Positions 23,935-44,010 of a stretch of DNA of 64,000 nucleotides are shown here, one piece after another. This stretch comes from Mycteria americana (Eukaryota > Chordata > Aves > Ciconiiformes > Ciconiidae): assembly GCF_035582795.1 (NCBI RefSeq), contig NC_134366.1:175048272-175112271 (forward strand), read 5' to 3'. A program made the translations under genes and the position numbers. The notes beneath the pieces were generated by a model. The model had not been told where the DNA came from and made no database searches. It saw nothing but the letters and a program-made list of their open reading frames with translations. Positions within the stretch are counted from its first letter, which is position 1. Every line of letters begins with the position of its first letter.

Positions 23935-26900
23935 ATGGCCCTGCCGTGGGCTCTGTTGCTGCTCGGCAATGTCCTGGCACAGGACGCGGCCGCCCAGGGC
24001 TGCCTCCTTCCGCCGGCTGGTGAGTCCAAACCCTCCCTCACCAGTGGGAACGTTCCCAGGGTTGCTCCCGGTGGGACAGAGCCTCGCCGGGACACCCCGG
24101 TGACGGGCTGACCCCCCTCTTGGCAGCTTATAACGCGGCGCTGGGGCGCCCGGCCAGCCAGTCCTCCGTCTTCCCCAACATCAGCATCGCCGCCAACGCG
24201 GTGGACGGGAACCGGGACGGCATCTGGCAGCACGGCTCCTGCGCCCGCACGCAGCAAGAGCGGGAGCCGTGGTGGAGCGTGGACCTGGGCGGGCGCCGCG
24301 CCGTGGCGGCCGTGGTGGTGAAGAACCGGCAGGATTGCTGCTGGCAGCGGCTGCGGGGAGCGCAGGTCCACGTCGGTGACGCGCCGGCCGAGCGCGGCAG
24401 GGACAACCCCATGTGAGCCGAAAACGGGGGGGCTGGAGGGGGGCATCACCGCCCCACCGGTGCCACCATCTCCTGAGCCCCATCTCTTCCTCCCCGGCAG
24501 CTGCGGCATCATCACGGACGCCGGGCCCGGCTCGCTCAGCACCGTCTGCTGCGCCGGGCTGGTGGGTCGCTACGTTTCCATCCTCCTCCCCGGCCGGGAG
24601 GACGCGCTGGTGCTGTGCGAGGTGGAGGTGGTGGAGCAGGGCTGCCTCCCCCTGCCCGGAGGTGAGGGGCTCCCAGGGCAGCGACAGGGGGCCGGCAGGA
24701 TGGCAGCCGGAGCCGGCAGCCTCGTGCCACGCTCCCTCCGGCAATTCCAGCCCCCAACGTGGCACGGGGCCGTGCCGTTGCCCAGTCGTCCACGCTGAAC
24801 GCCATCAGCCTGGCCGCCAACGCTGTGGACGGGAACGGTGACGCCGACTGGGAGCACGGCTCCTGCGCCCACACCGAGAAGGAGCTGGAGCCATGGTGGC
24901 ACGTAGACCTGGGCTGCCGGTACGCCGTATACGCTGTCACCGTCACCAACCGCGGCGACTGCTGCTGGGAGAGCCTCCTCGGTGCCCAGGTCCACGTCGG
25001 GGACTCCTTGGCCAACCATGGCAAGCGCAACCCCGTGTGAGTGGGATCCCCCGGTGAGGTCCCCCACCCCAGCACGGGGCTCTCCCACCGGCCATAGCCA
25101 TGACGGTTCCCTCCCGGCAGCTGCGGGGCCATCTTGGACACCGGCCCCGGCTCCACCACCACCGTCTGCTGCAACGGGCTGCCGGGTCGCTACGTCTCCA
25201 TCATCATCCCCGGCCGGGAGGATTTCCTCGTCCTCTGTGAAGTGGAGGTGACGGCGCAGAGCTGCGTCCCCCCGCCCAGCGGTAAGGACAGAAAGACCCC
25301 CCGCCGGCAGGGAGTCGGCACGTGCCGGATGGCCGCCGGCAAGCGCTGACCTCCCCCAGCCCTTGCAGAGGTGATTTGGTCCCCGCAGCACCAGGGGAAG
25401 CGGGGGGCGTGGGGGACAGGGATGTCACACGTGTCCCTGAGCTGGCGGCACCTCGGTGTGCCGGGACGTGGCGTGGGGGTGCCTGGAGGGACAGGGGCCA
25501 CGGGTCACCGTTGGCGGTGAGCACCTGGAGCTGGCGTCACCGTCCCGTGGCATCCCCCAGCCCAAAACCTGGCCCTGTGGCGCCCAGCGGCACAGTCCTC
25601 CACAGCCGGCGAGGCCGGCAGCGCCATCAACGCCGTGGACGGGAACCGGAACAGTAACTGGCAGCACGGCTCCTGCTCTCAAACCAAGAGGGAGCCGGAG
25701 CCGTGGTGGACAGTGGACCTGGGCCGGCGCCGTGCCGTGGCGGCCGTGGTGGTGAGGAACCGCCTGGACTGCTGCTGGCACCAGCTGAAGGGCGCCCGCG
25801 TCCACGTCGGCGACTCCCTCGCCGGCCACGGCACCAATAACCCCGTGTGAGTGCCACCGCGCCGGCCCCATGGTACATGGCTGCTTTGGTGCTCGCCCAC
25901 CCTCACCCCCCTCCCCATCCCCGCAGGTGCGGCACCATCACGGACACCCGCCCTGGCTCCACCAGCACCATCTGCTGCCGCGGGCTGCGCGGCCGCTACG
26001 TCACCATCGCCATCCCCGGCCGGGAGGAGCAGCTGAGCCTGTGCGAGGTGGAGGTGGTGGAGCAGGGCTGTGCCGCGCTGCCGGGGGGTGAGTGGGCTGA
26101 GGGGGCACCGGGGGGGTCTTTTGGGCACGCGTCACCCCCAGCCTGGCCGTCCCCGCAGCCCAGAACGTGGCCCTGGGCCGCCCGGCCACCCAGTCCTCCG
26201 TGCTGGATGCCAGCAGCAGCGCCGCCAACGCCGTCGATGGGAACCGGGACGGCAACTGGGAGCACGGGTCCTGCGCCCACACCGTGGAGGAGCTGGAGCC
26301 GTGGTGGCGTGTGGATCTCGGCCGCCGGCACGCCGTCTACGCTGTGGTGGTGAAGAACCGCCACGACTGCTGCTGGGAGAGGCTGAAGGGTGCTCAGGTC
26401 CACGTCGGCAACTCCCTGGTTGACCGTGGCCGGCACAACCCAGTGTAAGCCCCCGCCCTGTCACCACCACCAGGATCCCAGCTGGGACCGTGCCGGCTTA
26501 TCATCCTCCTCCTTCTCCTAGCAGCTGCGGCATCATCACGGACGCCGGCCCTGGTTCGCTCAGCACCATCTGCTGCCACGGGCTTCACGGTCGCTACGTC
26601 TCCATCCTCCTCCCCGGCCGGGAGGACGCGCTGGTGCTGTGCGAGGTGGAGGTGATCCGGCAAGGCTGCGCCCCGCTACCCGGAGGTGAGCTGCCGGCAG
26701 AGTCCCCCCCGCAAGCCCAGGCACCCCGGCACCCACCCACGCACCCCGTGGTGTTTGCAGCCCCCAACGTGGCGTGGGAGCAGCGGGCGACGCAATCCTC
26801 CACCGCCAACGGCGCCGGCATCGCATCCAAGGCTGTAGACGGGAACCGGGACGGCATCTGGCAGCACGGCTCCTGCAGCCACACGCGGCGAGAGTGGGAG

Positions 26901-27288
26901 CCGTGGTGGAGCGTGGACCTGGGCGGGCGCCGCGCCGTGGCGGCCGTGGTGGTGAAGAACCGGCAGGATTGCTGCTGGCAGCGGCTGCGGGGAGCGCAGG
27001 TCCACGTCGGTGACGCGCCGGCCGAGCGCGGCAGGGACAACCCCATGTGAGCCGAAAACGGGGGGGCTGGAGGGGGGCATCACCGCCCCACCGGTGCCGC
27101 CCTCTCCTGAGCCCCATCTCTTCCTCCCCGGCAGCTGCGGCATCATCACAGACGCCGGGCCCGGCTCGCTCAGCACCATCTGCTGCCAGGGGCTGCAGGG
27201 CCGCTACGTCACCGTCACCATCCCGGGGCGGGAGGAGCAGCTGGCTCTCTGCGAGGTCGAGGTCTACGGCGTCTTCCCCGACCTCTGA
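23935..27288 (+). CDS. Secreted F-type lectin (fucolectin) with five FTP domains
   Basis: Eleven coding exons: 23935-24019, 24127-24412, 24501-24661, 24751-25036, 25121-25281, 25561-25846, 25927-26087, 26159-26444, 26525-26685, 26761-27046, 27135-27288, in phase, 770 aa. Exon 1 encodes a signal peptide (MALPWALLLLGNVLAQ). Each domain is one 286-bp plus one 161-bp exon (149 aa), repeated five times from about residue 29; the last is shortened. Each carries the eel-fucolectin/tachylectin-4/pentraxin signature: AANAVDGN, HGSC, EPWW.VDLG, NR.DCCW, AQVHVGD, GRYVSI..PGRE, LCEVEV. Such lectins bind fucose through a His-Arg-Arg/Lys triad. By alignment only domains 4 (CAHT, NRHDCCWER) and 5 (CSHT, NRQDCCWQR) keep all three. 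Domain 1 has CART; domain 2 has His but NRGDCCWES; domain 3 has CSQT and NRLDCCWHQ. Family assignment is firm; sugar specificity and physiological role are not shown. I do not recall a mammalian orthologue. Confidence 0.93.
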
Positions 27289-27471
27289 GGGGACGCGGGG
27301 GGACGATGCCGTGTTCGTGTGTCCCCCCCGGCACAAGGGGACCGCAGCCCTGTCCCAGAGCCACCCTGTGTTACCGGGATGCCCGGGGCTCAGGTGCCAG
27401 GATCTGGCAACACCCGGGAGAGGGGGGCTACTCGCAGTGGCATCAGGGCTCCCCGGCATCGCGGCCACCCC

Positions 27472-27477
27472 AATAAA
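27472..27477 (+). terminator. Lectin gene poly(A) signal
   Basis: AATAAA lies 184 bp past the lectin stop codon. No other canonical plus-strand hexamer occurs nearby. Confidence 0.75.
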
Positions 27478-27499
27478 CGCTGCCGCGGTGCCCGTCTGG

Positions 27500-28392
27500 T
27501 GTTTGTGCCTGTCCTTGGGCTCCCACCAGTGCAGTTACGGCACGGCCGTGTCACCCACCGACACCGCAGCCCCCCGGGAGGGCCTCACCGCGAAGGGGCC
27601 GCTCCTGCGGCTGGCACCGGGCACCCCGTGGCGTTGGGCACCCCGTGGGCTCTGCCGGGGCACCCTATGAGCCACGTTGGCCACCCCGCCACCCATGCTG
27701 GCCACCCCATGGGACGCCCCCGAGCACCCTATAAGCCACACCAAGGGTGACGCCAAGCTCCCCGTGTGCTGCCGCGGGGCACCCCCCACCGACACCGCCG
27801 GGCAGCCGGTGAGCCGTGCTGGACCATCTCCCACAGGACCTGCCGTGCCCGGCGCCGGGCACCCTCGGGCACAGCGGGGATGCCCAGGTGGCCGAGACCT
27901 GGTAGATGGGTGGCCAGGGGACCGGGGCGGGGCATGGTGGCAGGTCGGCGGTGCCAACCCCGGTACCCAGCGGTATTTGGCGCAGGGCAACCGGTGGGCC
28001 CCGTCCCACGGCGTGAGCGTCGTCGCTGCTGCAGTCCTCGGGGACGCCAGGCACCGGCATTGGCACCGATGGCCCCGATGTTGTCCCCTCTGCCGTGGCC
28101 GTGGCTGCGGGCGCCACGGTCCCCACGGGGAAATGCCGGGGGCGGGGGTGGTAATGGGGCCGGTAACGGTGAGGGCACATGGCGGGCAAGGGTGCGGGTA
28201 CCAGGACGGGCGCGGGGGTAACGGAGCCCGTGGTGGCTAGCGGGGCAGGCAGGGTGACCAGGACCTTGCCCGCCCCGGCACGCCACGTGCCGCCCCGGCA
28301 CGGCACGCACTGCCGAGCCGCTAACCATTAACCCGGGCTCTCTCCCTGTCCCTCGGCCGCACTCGCCCACGGCTCTGGCTCCTGCCCCGGCC
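27500..28392. other. Intergenic region before the GPT paralogue
   Basis: GC-rich, with degenerate CACCCC(A/G)TG repeats between about 27590 and 27730. No coding exon was recognised. It must hold the promoter of the plus-strand aminotransferase paralogue; there is no clear TATA or CCAAT box. Confidence 0.4.
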
Positions 28393-31300
28393 ATGGAGGC
28401 GGTTGGCACCTCGGGGGGCACTGGCCTCCCCCCGTCTCCGGTGAACCCCGGCAGCCAGCACGCACCGCCGTCCCCCCTGCAGTCCCTGCTTGAGCGGGCT
28501 GCTGCCATCGAGGAGGAGCTGGCCCAGGTGAGAGCCCCACGGGTCCCCGTGGCCACCCAGAGCCCCACGGGACCCACAGACACCCACAGCCACAGAGGCC
28601 CATGGGTCCCACTGGCCACCCACAGGTCCCCGTAGCCACCCATGATCCCAGAGCCCCATGGGTGGCCATGGCCACCCAGAGCCCCATGGGTCCCCATAGC
28701 CACCCAGGGATCCCCATGGCCACCCAGAGCCCCATGGGCCCCCACAGCCACCCACAACCATGCATCCCTGTCCCCAGAGCCACCTGCATCTCTACACCCA
28801 CTCGTGTCCCCGTGTCCCCCTCCAGGTCCCTGTGGTCCCCAGGTCCTTGCAGTCCCCCCAGGTCCCCACGACCACCCAGATCCCATGTCCCCAAAGCCAC
28901 CCCCATCCCCAGACCCCTTGTCCCCATGGGTCCCCACAGCCCCACATCCCCAAGCGACCAATCCTACCCTGGTGTCCCCCATCCTTTGGGGTGCTCTGGG
29001 ATGCTCCGGGGTGCCCTCCCCCTCCCCCAGCCCCCCCGGGATTCGAGGGGGGGACATGGGGGGGACACAGGACGGTGTCCCCGCTGAGCCACCTCCTGTC
29101 CCCAAGGGTGAGGACAAGCCCTTCACCGAGGTCACCCGCTGCCATTCGGGGGACGCAGTTGCCACCGGCCGCCAGCCCCTCACCTTCCTCCGGCAGGTAA
29201 CGGGGAGCCCCACGGCTGCCTGCACTCTGGGGGGGGGGGCCCACAGCCGGACACCCCCACCCCACAGCCGTGGGGCCATTGAGCATCAATCCAGGCACCA
29301 CCAAAGCAGATGTGGGGCACAGCTGGATCCATGACCCCCCACATCCCCCCCAGCACCCTGGGGATGGGTGGGGGGGGCCAGATCCTGACCCTGGGGGTGC
29401 CGCAGGGTGTCGGGGGGGGCTGTGACCGGCGGGACGGCCGGGTCCCCGCAGGTGGCTGCCATCTGCGCGTACCCCGAGCTGCTGGGCGCCGAGTGCCTGC
29501 CGGCGGATGCCAAGCGGCGCGCGGGCCGGATCCTGCAGCACCTGCACGGCGGCAGCCCAGGTACGGCGGGGACGGGCACGCCGTGGGGAGGGCTAGCCTC
29601 ACAGACGGGGTGTGCGGCACGGAGGGTTCACTGGATGCGGTGACGCCGGATCCGTCCCCAGGGGCGTACAACCTGGAGTACGTCACTGAGACCGTGGCCG
29701 AAAAGGTGGCCCGTTACCTGGAGCAAAGGGACGATGGCATCCCCAGCGACCCCCGCTGCATCGTCCCCTGCAGTGGCACCGCGGCGGCTGTGGTGGTGAG
29801 CGTGGCACGGGGACCAACGGTGGCACCTCCATGGTCTTGGGGACACCGAGGACCCTCCAGCCACAGTGGCTCTTCCCGGCAGGACGTGATGACGCTGCTG
29901 GTGGACGAGACGGCAGCGCAGCCAACGGGCGTGCTGGTACCGGTGCCGGGTCCCCCGCTCCATGGGGCAGCAGCGGGGCTGGCGGGGGCCCTGGCCGTGC
30001 CGTACCCGCTGGCCGAAGAGCGAGGCTGGGCCGTGGCCGGTGGGGCGGTGCGGCAGGTGCTGCGGTGGGCGCGGGCGAGATGCCACCCCAAGGTGCTCTG
30101 CGTCGTCAACCCCGGGGACCCCACAGGTGAGTGGGGGGGGACACGGGTGGCTGCCCCGTGCCTCAGTTTCCCCCATGTGGGGGGACAAAAGTGGGCTCCC
30201 CACGCACGGTGGGAGGGGACACGAGTGGGGTCCCCCCAGCAGGGCACGTGCTGAGCCGGCAGAACATGGAAGACGTCATCCGGCTGGTGGCCGAGGAAAA
30301 CCTCCTGCTGCTGGCGGACGAGGTGGGTGCCGGTGGGGGCTGGGGGGGGCCGTGCCCCCCACCCCGGCCCCCCCTGAGCCCTGGGTGCTGCAGGTGCTCC
30401 AGGACAACGTGGCCACCCCCGGCCGCCCCTTCCTCTCCTTCAAGCGGGTGCTGTGGGAGATGGGTGCTCCGCTCTCCTCCACCGTCCAGCTCGTCTCCTT
30501 CTACTCTCTCTCCAAGGGGATTGGGGGGTGAGTACCGACCCCCCAAACCCCCCCAAACCCCCCCAAACCCCCTTTCCCAGCCCCCTCCACCCTGCTGCTC
30601 CCCCAGGGGCGGTTTCCGAGCAGGTTTCTTCGAGCTGGTGAATATCGACCCGAGCGTCCTGAAGTGCTTCTACACGTGGGGGCTGTCGGTGTATCCCCCC
30701 ATCCTGGGGCAGGTGATGCTGGATACGGCCATGGAGCCCCCGCTGCCCAACGAGACCTCCCACATGGCCGTGGAGGAGGTGGGGAACACCGGGTCCTCTC
30801 CCACGCTCTGGCTGAAGGAGAGGCGGGTGCTGTGCAGCCCACCTCCATCTCCATCCCATCCCATCCCATCCCATCCCATCCCCATCCCATCCCATCCCAT
30901 CCCATCCCATCCCCACCTCCATCCCCATCCCATCCCATCCCATCCCATCCCCATCCCATCCCATCCCATCCCATCCCCACCTCCATCCCCATCCCATCCC
31001 ATCCCATCCCCATCCCATCCCATCCCATCCCATCCCCATCCCCATCCCCATCCCATCCCATCCCATCCCATCCCATCCCATCCCATCCCCATCCCATCCC
31101 ATCCCATCCCATCCCCATCCCATCCCCATCCCATCCCCACCTCCATCCCCATCCCATCCCATCCCATCCCCATCCCATCCCATCCCATCCCATCCCCATC
31201 CCCATCCCCATCCCATCCCATCCCATCCCATCCCATCCCATCCCCATCCCATCCCATCCCATCCCATCCCCATCCCCATCCCCATCCCATCCCATCCCCA

Positions 31301-33551
31301 TCCCATCCCATCCCATCCCATCCCCATCCCCATCCCATCCCCATCCCATCCCATCCCATCCCATCCCATCCCATCCCCATCCCATCCCATCCCATCCCCA
31401 CCTCCATCCCCATCCCATCCCCATCCCATCCCATCCCATCCCCATCCCATCCCATCCCATCCCATCCCATCCCCATCCCCATCCCCATCCCCATCCCATC
31501 CCATCCCATCCCCATCCCATCCCCATCCCATCCCCATCCCATCCCATCCCATCCCATCCCATCCCATCCCCATCCCATCCCCATCCCATCCCATCCCATC
31601 CCCATCCCATCCCATCCCCACCTCCATCCCCATCCCATCCCATTCCATCCCATCCCATCCCCATCCCATCCCCATCCCCATCCCATCCCCATCCCATCCC
31701 ATCCCATCCCATCCCATCCCCATCCCATCCCATCCCATCCCCATCCCCGTCCCATCCCATCCCATCCCATCCCATCCCATCCCCATCCCCATCCCATCCC
31801 ATCCCCACCTCCATCCCCATCCCATCCCATCCCATCCCATTCCATCCCATCCCATCCCATCCCATCCCCACCTCCATCCCCATCCCATCCCATCCCATCC
31901 CATCCCCATCCCATCCCATCCCATCCCCATCCCCATCCCCATCCCATCCCATCCCATCCCATCCCCATCCCATCCCCATCCCATCCCCATCCCATCCCAT
32001 CCCATCCCATCCCATCCCATCCCATCCCATCCCCACCTCCATCCCCATCCCATCCCATCCCATCCCATCCCATCCCATCCCATCCCCATCCCATCCCATC
32101 CCATCCCCATCCCCATCCCATCCCATCCCATCCCATCCCATCCCATCCCATCCCCATCCCCATCCCATCCCATCCCCACCTCCATCCCCATCCCATCCCA
32201 TCCCATCCCATCCCATCTCACCCCACCCCACCCCACCCTCCCGCTCACCCCCTCCCACCCCAGCACAGGCAGGGGCTGCGCCGTGACCTGGCCCACAACG
32301 CCCGGCTGGTGCAGGAGCTGCTGGGCCGGGCCCCCGGCATCCGCTGCCAGCCCCTGCACGGCGGCGCCCGCGCCTTCCCCCGCATCCAGCTCCCGCCCCG
32401 CGCCCTGCGCCAGGCCCGGGTGAGCGCCCGGGGGACGGGGGACCCCAGGGCCGCGGGGCCCCGGGCAGTGGGGCACGCTGGGGACAGGAGCCACCCCAGG
32501 GACGTGGGACAGCGTGGGTGCATTGGGAACCCTCTGGTAGGGGGTGTCCTGGGGACGTGGGGCATCCTGGGGACTTGGGACACCATGGGAGATGGGACAC
32601 CATGGGAGTACAGAGCATCCTGGGGACATGGGACACCCTGGGGACATGGGACACCATGGGAGATGGGACACCGTGGGAGTACAGAGCATCCTGGGGACAT
32701 GGGACACCTTGGGGCCATAGGACTCTCCAGGGACATGGGACACGGTTGGAGTATGGGGCACCCTGTAGTACGGGGCGTCCTGGGGACGTGGGGCACCCTG
32801 GAGATGCACAGAAACCCATGGCATGGGGTGTCCTGGGGACGTCCTGGGGACACCCTGGGGACAGGGTGACCATCCCATCCCTCCTCCTCCAGGAGCTGGG
32901 CCTGGAGCCCGATGTCTTCTTCTGCCAGAAGCTGCTGGAGGCAACGGGGATCGTGCTGGCCCCAGGGAGCGTGTTCGGGCAGCCGGAGGGCACCCACCAC
33001 GTGGGGTACGCAGGCGGGGGCGGGGGGGGCGATGGGTGACGAGAGGTGCTGGGGTGGGCGTTTGGGTGATGGGAGATGGTGGGGAGGGGCCCTTGGGGTT
33101 GATGTTTTGGGGTTGGGTGGTGGGTGGGCGACGTTGGGGGCTCATGGGTTGGCAGGGGGAGATGGTTTGGGTTGGGAAGTTGGGGTGATGGGAGATGCGG
33201 GGGGCCGGTGGGGTGGGTGGGGCTGGGGGGTTGGGTTGGGTGTCGGGGGCCGAGGGTTGGGTGGGGTTGGGGGCTGGCTGGGACGGGTGGGTGAGGACAG
33301 GTTATGGGGGGGGCCGGTTGAGGTTGGCCAACGGGGATGTCATGGATGGTGGGGCTGGTTGGGGACCACTGGGTTTGGACACCAGGAGGTTTTTTGGGGG
33401 GGGACAACGGGGATGGGGGGGTGGAACCACCCACGTCCCCACCGCGCCCCCCACCCCCAGGCTGTCGCTGCTGCTGCCGGCCGAGGCGCTGGAGCGGGTG
33501 CTGCTCGCCCTCACCGGCTTCCACGCCGCCTTCCTGCGGGACTTCTCCTGA
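28393..33551 (+). CDS. Divergent alanine-aminotransferase paralogue
   Basis: Class I/II PLP aminotransferase related to GPT. Exons: 28393-28527, 29107-29196, 29452-29560, 29662-29795, 29883-30126, 30243-30322, 30394-30527, 30607-30778, 32264-32419, 32893-33005, 33461-33551, in phase, 485 aa. Exon lengths match the neighbouring GPT almost exactly (90, 109, 244, 80, 113 and 91 bp identical), so it is a duplicate. Retained: KPFTEV, LTFLRQ, LLADE, QDNV, SLSKG with the PLP lysine at about 305, and FGQPEGT. Lost or changed: VEYAVRG is absent from exon 1; STGAS became SGTAA; PQYPLYS became PGPPLHG; NPGNPTG became NPGDPTG; DEVY became DEVL; the carboxylate-binding Arg of HFRMTILPP is Gly (about 456). 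Frame and splice sites are intact, so it is not an obvious pseudogene, but ordinary transaminase activity is doubtful. The exon 6 acceptor could lie 3 bp upstream. Confidence 0.88.
28540..28760. repeat. Degenerate minisatellite in intron 1 of the GPT paralogue
   Basis: Repeated GCCACCCAGAGCCCCATGGG and ATGGGTCCCCATAGCCACCC blocks, roughly 30-35 bp each. Further C-rich degenerate repeats run on to about 28970. Confidence 0.65.
30845..32216. repeat. (CCCAT)n pentanucleotide array in intron 8 of the GPT paralogue
   Basis: About 1.37 kb of CCCAT units mixed with CCCCAT. A recurring CCCCACCTCCATCCCC interruption (for example near 30911, 30976, 31136, 31398, 31617, 31805, 31866, 32032 and 32176) suggests a loose higher-order unit. 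Left border: CACCTCCATCTCCATCCC. Right border: a change from CCCAT to CCCAC units, then C-rich sequence up to the exon 9 acceptor. Long open frames here (SHPIP-type peptides and their complement) are artefacts. Confidence 0.97.
32480..32870. repeat. Minisatellite in intron 9 of the GPT paralogue
   Basis: Tandem variants of GGGGACATGGGACACC and ATGGGAGTACAGAGCATCCT with irregular period; the clearest stretch is 32570-32720. Confidence 0.7.
33010..33440. repeat. G/T-rich degenerate repeat in intron 10 of the GPT paralogue
   Basis: The intron is full of GGTTGGGTGGGGTTGGG-like variants without a strict period and has no coding signal. The exon 11 acceptor (cccccag) ends at 33460. Confidence 0.5.
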
Positions 33552-33581
33552 CGTGGCCCCGTCCCCTCCGGCCTCAACCCC

Positions 33582-33587
33582 ATTAAA
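33582..33587 (+). terminator. Poly(A) signal of the GPT paralogue
   Basis: ATTAAA lies about 30 bp past the stop codon. A minus-strand signal for GPT lies about 190 bp further on, so the two convergent transcripts end very close together or overlap. Confidence 0.6.
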
Positions 33588-33774
33588 GCCCCCCCGCAGA
33601 TCGCACCGCGCCTCCGCTTGCCCCCCACAACCCCACAGGGAGCCCCGAGGGACCCGTGGCGCGAGCGCGGGGGGGTCTCAGCCCAACCTTGTTGGGTGCT
33701 GGTGGGGCGGAGGGGGCACCCACGGGTGCCTGGTCGTAGGTGATACACAGCTCGTCCCGGCTGGTCGCTGCCCT

Positions 33775-33780
33775 TTTATT
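33775..33780 (-). terminator. GPT poly(A) signal
   Basis: TTTATT on the plus strand reads AATAAA on the minus strand, about 290 bp downstream of the GPT stop codon at 34067. Confidence 0.7.
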
Positions 33781-34066
33781 AGTGGGGTTTCTGAGGGGAG
33801 AGCTGGCCCTGCCCACCGTCCCCGTGTCACCTCCCCCCAGGGGACACGGGGACAGCGGCGGGGGGGAACCAGCCCCGGGACGTGGTGTGACCCCCCAGGA
33901 AGGCACAAAGAGGTTGAAGGCACTTGAAGACCACCGAGATCACCCGGAGCAGGGGCCCGGCCCGCGGCACCCGGGGCCCGGCGGGGAGTGTGGGGGGGTG
34001 GGTGCTGGTGGGTGGGTGGGGGGGTGTCGGGCGGGGGGTGCCGGAGTCGGGGCGGGAACACCGGCG

Positions 34067-42589
<8,523 letters not shown>

Positions 42590-42949
42590 GGCCCGCCCGG
42601 CCGGGAGCCTGCGGGGCCGCAGCGCCCTCAGCGCCCGCATCGCCCCGGGGCCACCGGCACCGGCCCCGGGCGGAGACGGAGCCACCCCCCCCACCCCCCC
42701 CCCCGCCCCCCGGCACCGCCCCGGGCAACGGGCACCGGCACCGGCACCGGCACCGCCCCGGGCAGCGGGGCAACGAGCGGCGGGGCCGGGCACCAGCACC
42801 GGGCACCGGGACAGGGGACAGGGAACCGGGCACCGGCACCGGCGGCAACGGGGGCGGCACCGTGACCGGGACCCGGGCACCGGGACCGGCACCGGGCGGG
42901 GTCTCGGGAGCGTGCGGTGCTGCCACGGAGTGTCCTGGCCCGCGGGCTG

Positions 42950-43600
42950 GGGGGGGCACGGGGGGACACGGGGACGTGGGACATGGAGGGACAGGGGGAC
43001 ACGGGGCACAGGGACATGGGGGGACACGGGGGACACAGAGGGAGATGGGACACAGGGACAATGGGGGACACGTGGGGACATGGGGGGACATGGGACACAG
43101 GGATATGGGGGGACACGGGGGACACGGGGGACGGTGACATGGGGACACGGGGATGTGGGGACATGGGGGACACAGGACATGGGGACACGGGGACACGGGG
43201 ACACAGGAGAGATGGGTGGGGCACAGGGGCAGGGGAGACACGTGGACAGAGGGACGGGGGACATGGAGGGACATAGGGGACATAGGGGGACATAGGGGAC
43301 ATGGGGGGACATGGGGGGCACGGGACACGGGGACACGGGGGATGATGACATGGGGATGTGGGGACATGGGGGACACAGGACATAGGGACACAGGACATAG
43401 GGCCACAGGACATGGGGACACGGGGAGAGAGGACATGGGGACATGGGGGACACAGGGACATGGGGGATGATGACATGGGGGGACACAGGGACACGGGAGG
43501 ACACGGATATATGGACATGGGGGGACGTGGGGATGGGGGACACAGGGACACGGGGGGACACGGGGGACGATGACATGGGGACGTGAGGACACTCAGGCCC
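42950..43600. repeat. GGGGGACACGGGGACATGG repeat upstream of GPT
   Basis: About 650 bp of short units built from GGGGACA(C/T)GG with occasional AGGGACA and GATGATGACATGGGG variants. It is G-rich on the plus strand and lies between the GPT start codon and its likely CpG promoter. Confidence 0.88.
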
Positions 43601-43859
43601 GGCAGCGGGGCCACGGGGCGACCCACAGCGGACCCCGCGTGGGAGATGTGGGGCTGGGACCCACGGGGACAACTGCCACCAGGGCGGGGGGGGGGGGACG
43701 GGACGACACGACTGTCCCCCTGCCCCACAGCCCCATAGCCCCCCCCAGGCCCCCCAGTGCCCCATAGCCCCCCCAGTGCCCCCCAGCCCCATAGCCCCCT
43801 GCCCCATAGCCCCCCCGCCCCCCAGCCCCCACTGACCCGCGCTGCTTCATGGCCCCCCA

Positions 43860-44010
43860 CTGCCCCACAGCGCCCCCTACCGGCTCCAACGGCCGCCCCC
43901 GCAAAGCCCCGCCCCCCCTCCTCCGAAGCCAATCAGTGCACGGAAGAGCGGGCGCTGGCCCCGCCCACCCGAAGCCGATTGGCTGCAGCTGATGCCCCGG
44001 CAATGGAGGG
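43860..44010 (-). promoter_or_regulatory. Candidate GPT promoter
   Basis: Repeat-free CpG-rich patch with CCAAT at 43929-43933 and an inverted CCAAT (ATTGG) at 43978-43982. It lies about 1.35 kb upstream of the GPT ATG, so a 5' noncoding exon or long leader would be needed. The assignment to GPT rests on position only. Confidence 0.4.

Noticed and set aside
30131-33524. Open frames of 912 and 1007 codons (SHPIP-type and the complement)
   Set aside because: They are produced by the CCCAT array within an intron of the GPT paralogue; the real exons are in other phases and flank the array.
28393-33551. Treating the plus-strand aminotransferase as a processed or dead pseudogene
   Set aside because: It keeps all introns at the GPT positions, has good splice sites, no frameshift or stop over 485 codons and a poly(A) signal.
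43837-43850. Tiny upstream GPT coding exon (MKQRG, then gtcagt donor)
   Set aside because: No acceptor near 42640 would join it in frame to the first GPT exon, so the short frame is not supported.
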